Shown here one piece after another: positions 62,298 to 64,000 of a stretch of DNA of 64,000 nucleotides (its first letter is position 1; each line of letters begins with the position of its first letter). The notes below the pieces were generated by a model, which saw only the letters and a list, made by a program, of their open reading frames with translations, had not been told where the DNA came from and did no database searches. Made by a program: the position numbers and the translations under genes. This stretch comes from Ostrinia nubilalis (lineage: Eukaryota > Arthropoda > Insecta > Lepidoptera > Crambidae). The stretch lies in NCBI RefSeq assembly GCF_963855985.1, contig NC_087092.1, positions 3,038,001-3,102,000 of the forward strand, read 5' to 3'.

Positions 62298-64000
62298 CTG
62301 AAAATGAATATATTTTTTTACTAAATCTGTTACATCCTAGTCCATTAGGAAAAAAATAATGTATAAATGGAGAATATGATTTTTTACATATAATTTAGTT
62401 GAAAAGCAGTAACAAATTTAAAAATAAGTGTTTACCTGTTCTTCAGCCTCCGTAAAGGGATCTACAAAAACTTGAGCCACTTCTATTATGATGTCGTGGA
62501 CAGGCCTATCTTTGTTGTCCACTTCAATTTGTTCCATTATGTTTAGTGTGTCCAGGCCACCAACAAGTTTACCAAATATTGTATGTTTCCCATCCAGTTG
62601 TTTACATGATCGAAATGTTATGAAACTGAAATACAACAGTATTTATTTTTTAGTGTACAGTTTATTTATACAGTCATTAAGAGGGATTTTCATTATGATT
62701 CTAATACATTGGTTCCCAAACTTATTTGAGACGCGCCCCCTTTCGACCATACAAATAATTCCGCGCCCCCTCCTCCAGTCAAGATTATTAATTTATTGGT
62801 CGTATCGAGCAGTCTGGAATGTATTCTCTCTGCGGTCGCAGGTTTCTTATACTTAAGTACACAAATGGCCCGCGCCCTTCTTTAAAGGTCTTTGTGCCCC
62901 CACTTTGGGAACCAATGTTCTAATACTTACAACTGAGATCCATTAGTGTTTGCCCCTGAATTAGCCATGGAAAGAATCCCTCTTCCTATGTGATGTAGGT
63001 TAGGCCTGATTTCATCTTCAAATGGCTTCTTCCATATTGACTCCCCACCAAGACCAGTGCCTGTGGGATCTCCACCTTGGATCTGAAATAAATAAGCAGT
63101 TTATCTTTATTCTAAAAGGAATACTCCAAAAACAACTGATTTTTTTATGTAATATGGTAATATTGGTATTTTTCTCATAAGTAAAATTATTTTCTTCAGC
63201 TCACCATAAAGTTCCTTATAGACCTATGGAATTTTGTCCCATTGTAGTATCCATTGTTGCAGTGTTTTATGAAATTGTCGCATGCTTTAGGTGTGACGTC
63301 ACAGTACAGCTCAAAATTTAGGGGGCCATAATTTGTCACCAGTCTGACATACCCTGGAAAATGAAATGGTTAATAACTCTTGAGTATGACAATAAGTCAA
63401 TGTGTTAACGCCAGTAAATCAAATAAGCATTTTATTGTTTTATATTTTAGAGAATATTGTTGTGTCCACAGAATCAGGATTGTTCTCTGGTCAAGAATAA
63501 AGTTAATTCAGAACATGTTTTACACAGCCATATTACACAAAAAAAACTATGTGTTAAACGTTTAATACCTTTTTTCTTCACTCTGTCATACTTGACTTCA
63601 TCCTCACAGATGATTGCAGCTTCATGTACAGTTTCCGGCACCATCGCAGTGGACGTGAAGCTGGCTGCGACCATCCCAGTTGAGTAATGGGCAGCATTGA
63701 ATTTATCAGCAACCTGCAATTTAATTTATTACAATACATGAAAAGAAAAGAGAAATGCCCTGGGCCCGAATAGCCAAAATATTCTGTACATAGCAATATA
63801 AATAATAATTGTTTTAGAGAATAAATGAGATCTAATATTTGAAACCAACCTCTTTTTTGGTTTCAACCTTCTCAGGTGCTTTGTATTCTTTCTCCAATTC
63901 TTGCAATATATCCTTTGTTTCAGCTGATACACATTTCAGCTTTGCATGTGGGTCCTTTCTCATAGCAATCTCCTCTGGAATTTCATTAAAAATAAATTAA
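62064..64000 (-). CDS. Ppil2: PPIL2-type cyclophilin, 3' part (5' end outside window)
   Basis: The coding exons are 62064-62297, 62436-62625, 62931-63082, 63205-63353, 63569-63713 and 63850-63974, with consistent phases. The family pairs an N-terminal U-box (outside the window) with a cyclophilin domain and is nuclear and spliceosome-associated. The linker [11 protein letters not shown] is diagnostic. The cyclophilin core shows [35 protein letters not shown] and SQFFITF. The position of the cyclosporin-contact Trp of CypA is Gln ([11 protein letters not shown]). The tail ends [10 protein letters not shown], like the FGDFSSW end of the human protein. It converges on lin-7. Confidence 0.92.
62436..62625 (-). 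CDS. Ppil2: PPIL2 exon (end of cyclophilin domain)
   Basis: 190 nt, entering with one base that completes Phe. It encodes [18 protein letters not shown] and [11 protein letters not shown], with donor CAG|GTAAAC. Confidence 0.92.
62707..62917. mobile_element. hAT MITE in PPIL2 intron
   Basis: CATTGGTTCCCAAA...TTTGGGAACCAATG ends are flanked by the perfect 8-bp duplication TTCTAATA. It is 211 bp. Internally it has inverted CGCGCCCCC-like blocks. Confidence 0.85.
62931..63082 (-). CDS. Ppil2: PPIL2 exon (cyclophilin core)
   Basis: 152 nt encoding [20 protein letters not shown] through [10 protein letters not shown], the central active-site region, with donor TT|GTAAGT. Confidence 0.93.
63205..63353 (-). 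CDS. Ppil2: PPIL2 exon (start of cyclophilin domain)
   Basis: 149 nt encoding [20 protein letters not shown] through FHRSIRNFM, including the catalytic Arg in FHR. Its donor is ATG|GTGAGC. Confidence 0.93.
63569..63713 (-). CDS. Ppil2: PPIL2 exon (linker before cyclophilin)
   Basis: 145 nt encoding [20 protein letters not shown] through YDRVKKKG, the family-specific linker. It ends in phase 1. Confidence 0.92.
63850..63974 (-). CDS. Ppil2: PPIL2 exon (upstream, window-edge)
   Basis: 125 nt encoding [18 protein letters not shown] and a Lys/Glu-rich helix ending ETKKE. Acceptor AATTCCAG; the donor GTTGGT is weak. Earlier exons with the U-box lie beyond the window. Confidence 0.8.

Overview
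This is a eukaryotic window, almost certainly from a moth or butterfly (Lepidoptera). It has large AT-rich introns, Helitron ends of the lepidopteran type (GC-rich hairpin then CTAG), and copies of the LINE-derived repeat that is ubiquitous in lepidopteran genomes. It also has many MITEs and three conserved animal genes with clear splice sites.

Layout. (1) 1-6592 is a head-to-tail array of Helitron-like units whose ends abut exactly (CTAG directly followed by TC), next to an older Helitron remnant. (2) 8215-60465, minus strand, is a ~52 kb paxillin gene. All canonical coding exons can be placed with consistent splice phases, giving a predicted 565-residue protein with LD1-LD4 and four LIM domains. 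The sequence also shows alternatives: three first coding exons (60465, 55871, 36081), a tandemly duplicated LD4 exon pair only 16 nt apart whose phases force mutually exclusive use, and an alternative terminal exon that ends the protein after LIM3. (3) Paxillin introns carry most of the mobile DNA. This includes a four-LTR, integrase-only Ty3/gypsy-type array (14682-22928) bounded by one 4-bp target duplication, a 1.4 kb fold-back element (32195-33590), a ~177-bp satellite interrupted by a hAT MITE (38165-38970), an unusual fold-back element built of ~15-bp degenerate iterons (43790-44546), several MITEs and LINE remnants. (4) 60901-61497, plus strand, is an intronless lin-7/veli gene (L27+PDZ), head-to-head with the canonical paxillin start 435 bp away. 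(5) 62064 to the right edge, minus strand, is the 3' part of a PPIL2-type cyclophilin, convergent with lin-7.

How the genes relate. Paxillin is the focal-adhesion scaffold and Lin-7 a polarity/junction scaffold; they share a short divergent promoter interval. The sequence predicts paxillin isoforms differing in LD1, LD4 and LIM4, the modules used for partner binding and targeting. Many short open frames elsewhere look like chance or repeat-derived frames and are not annotated as genes.
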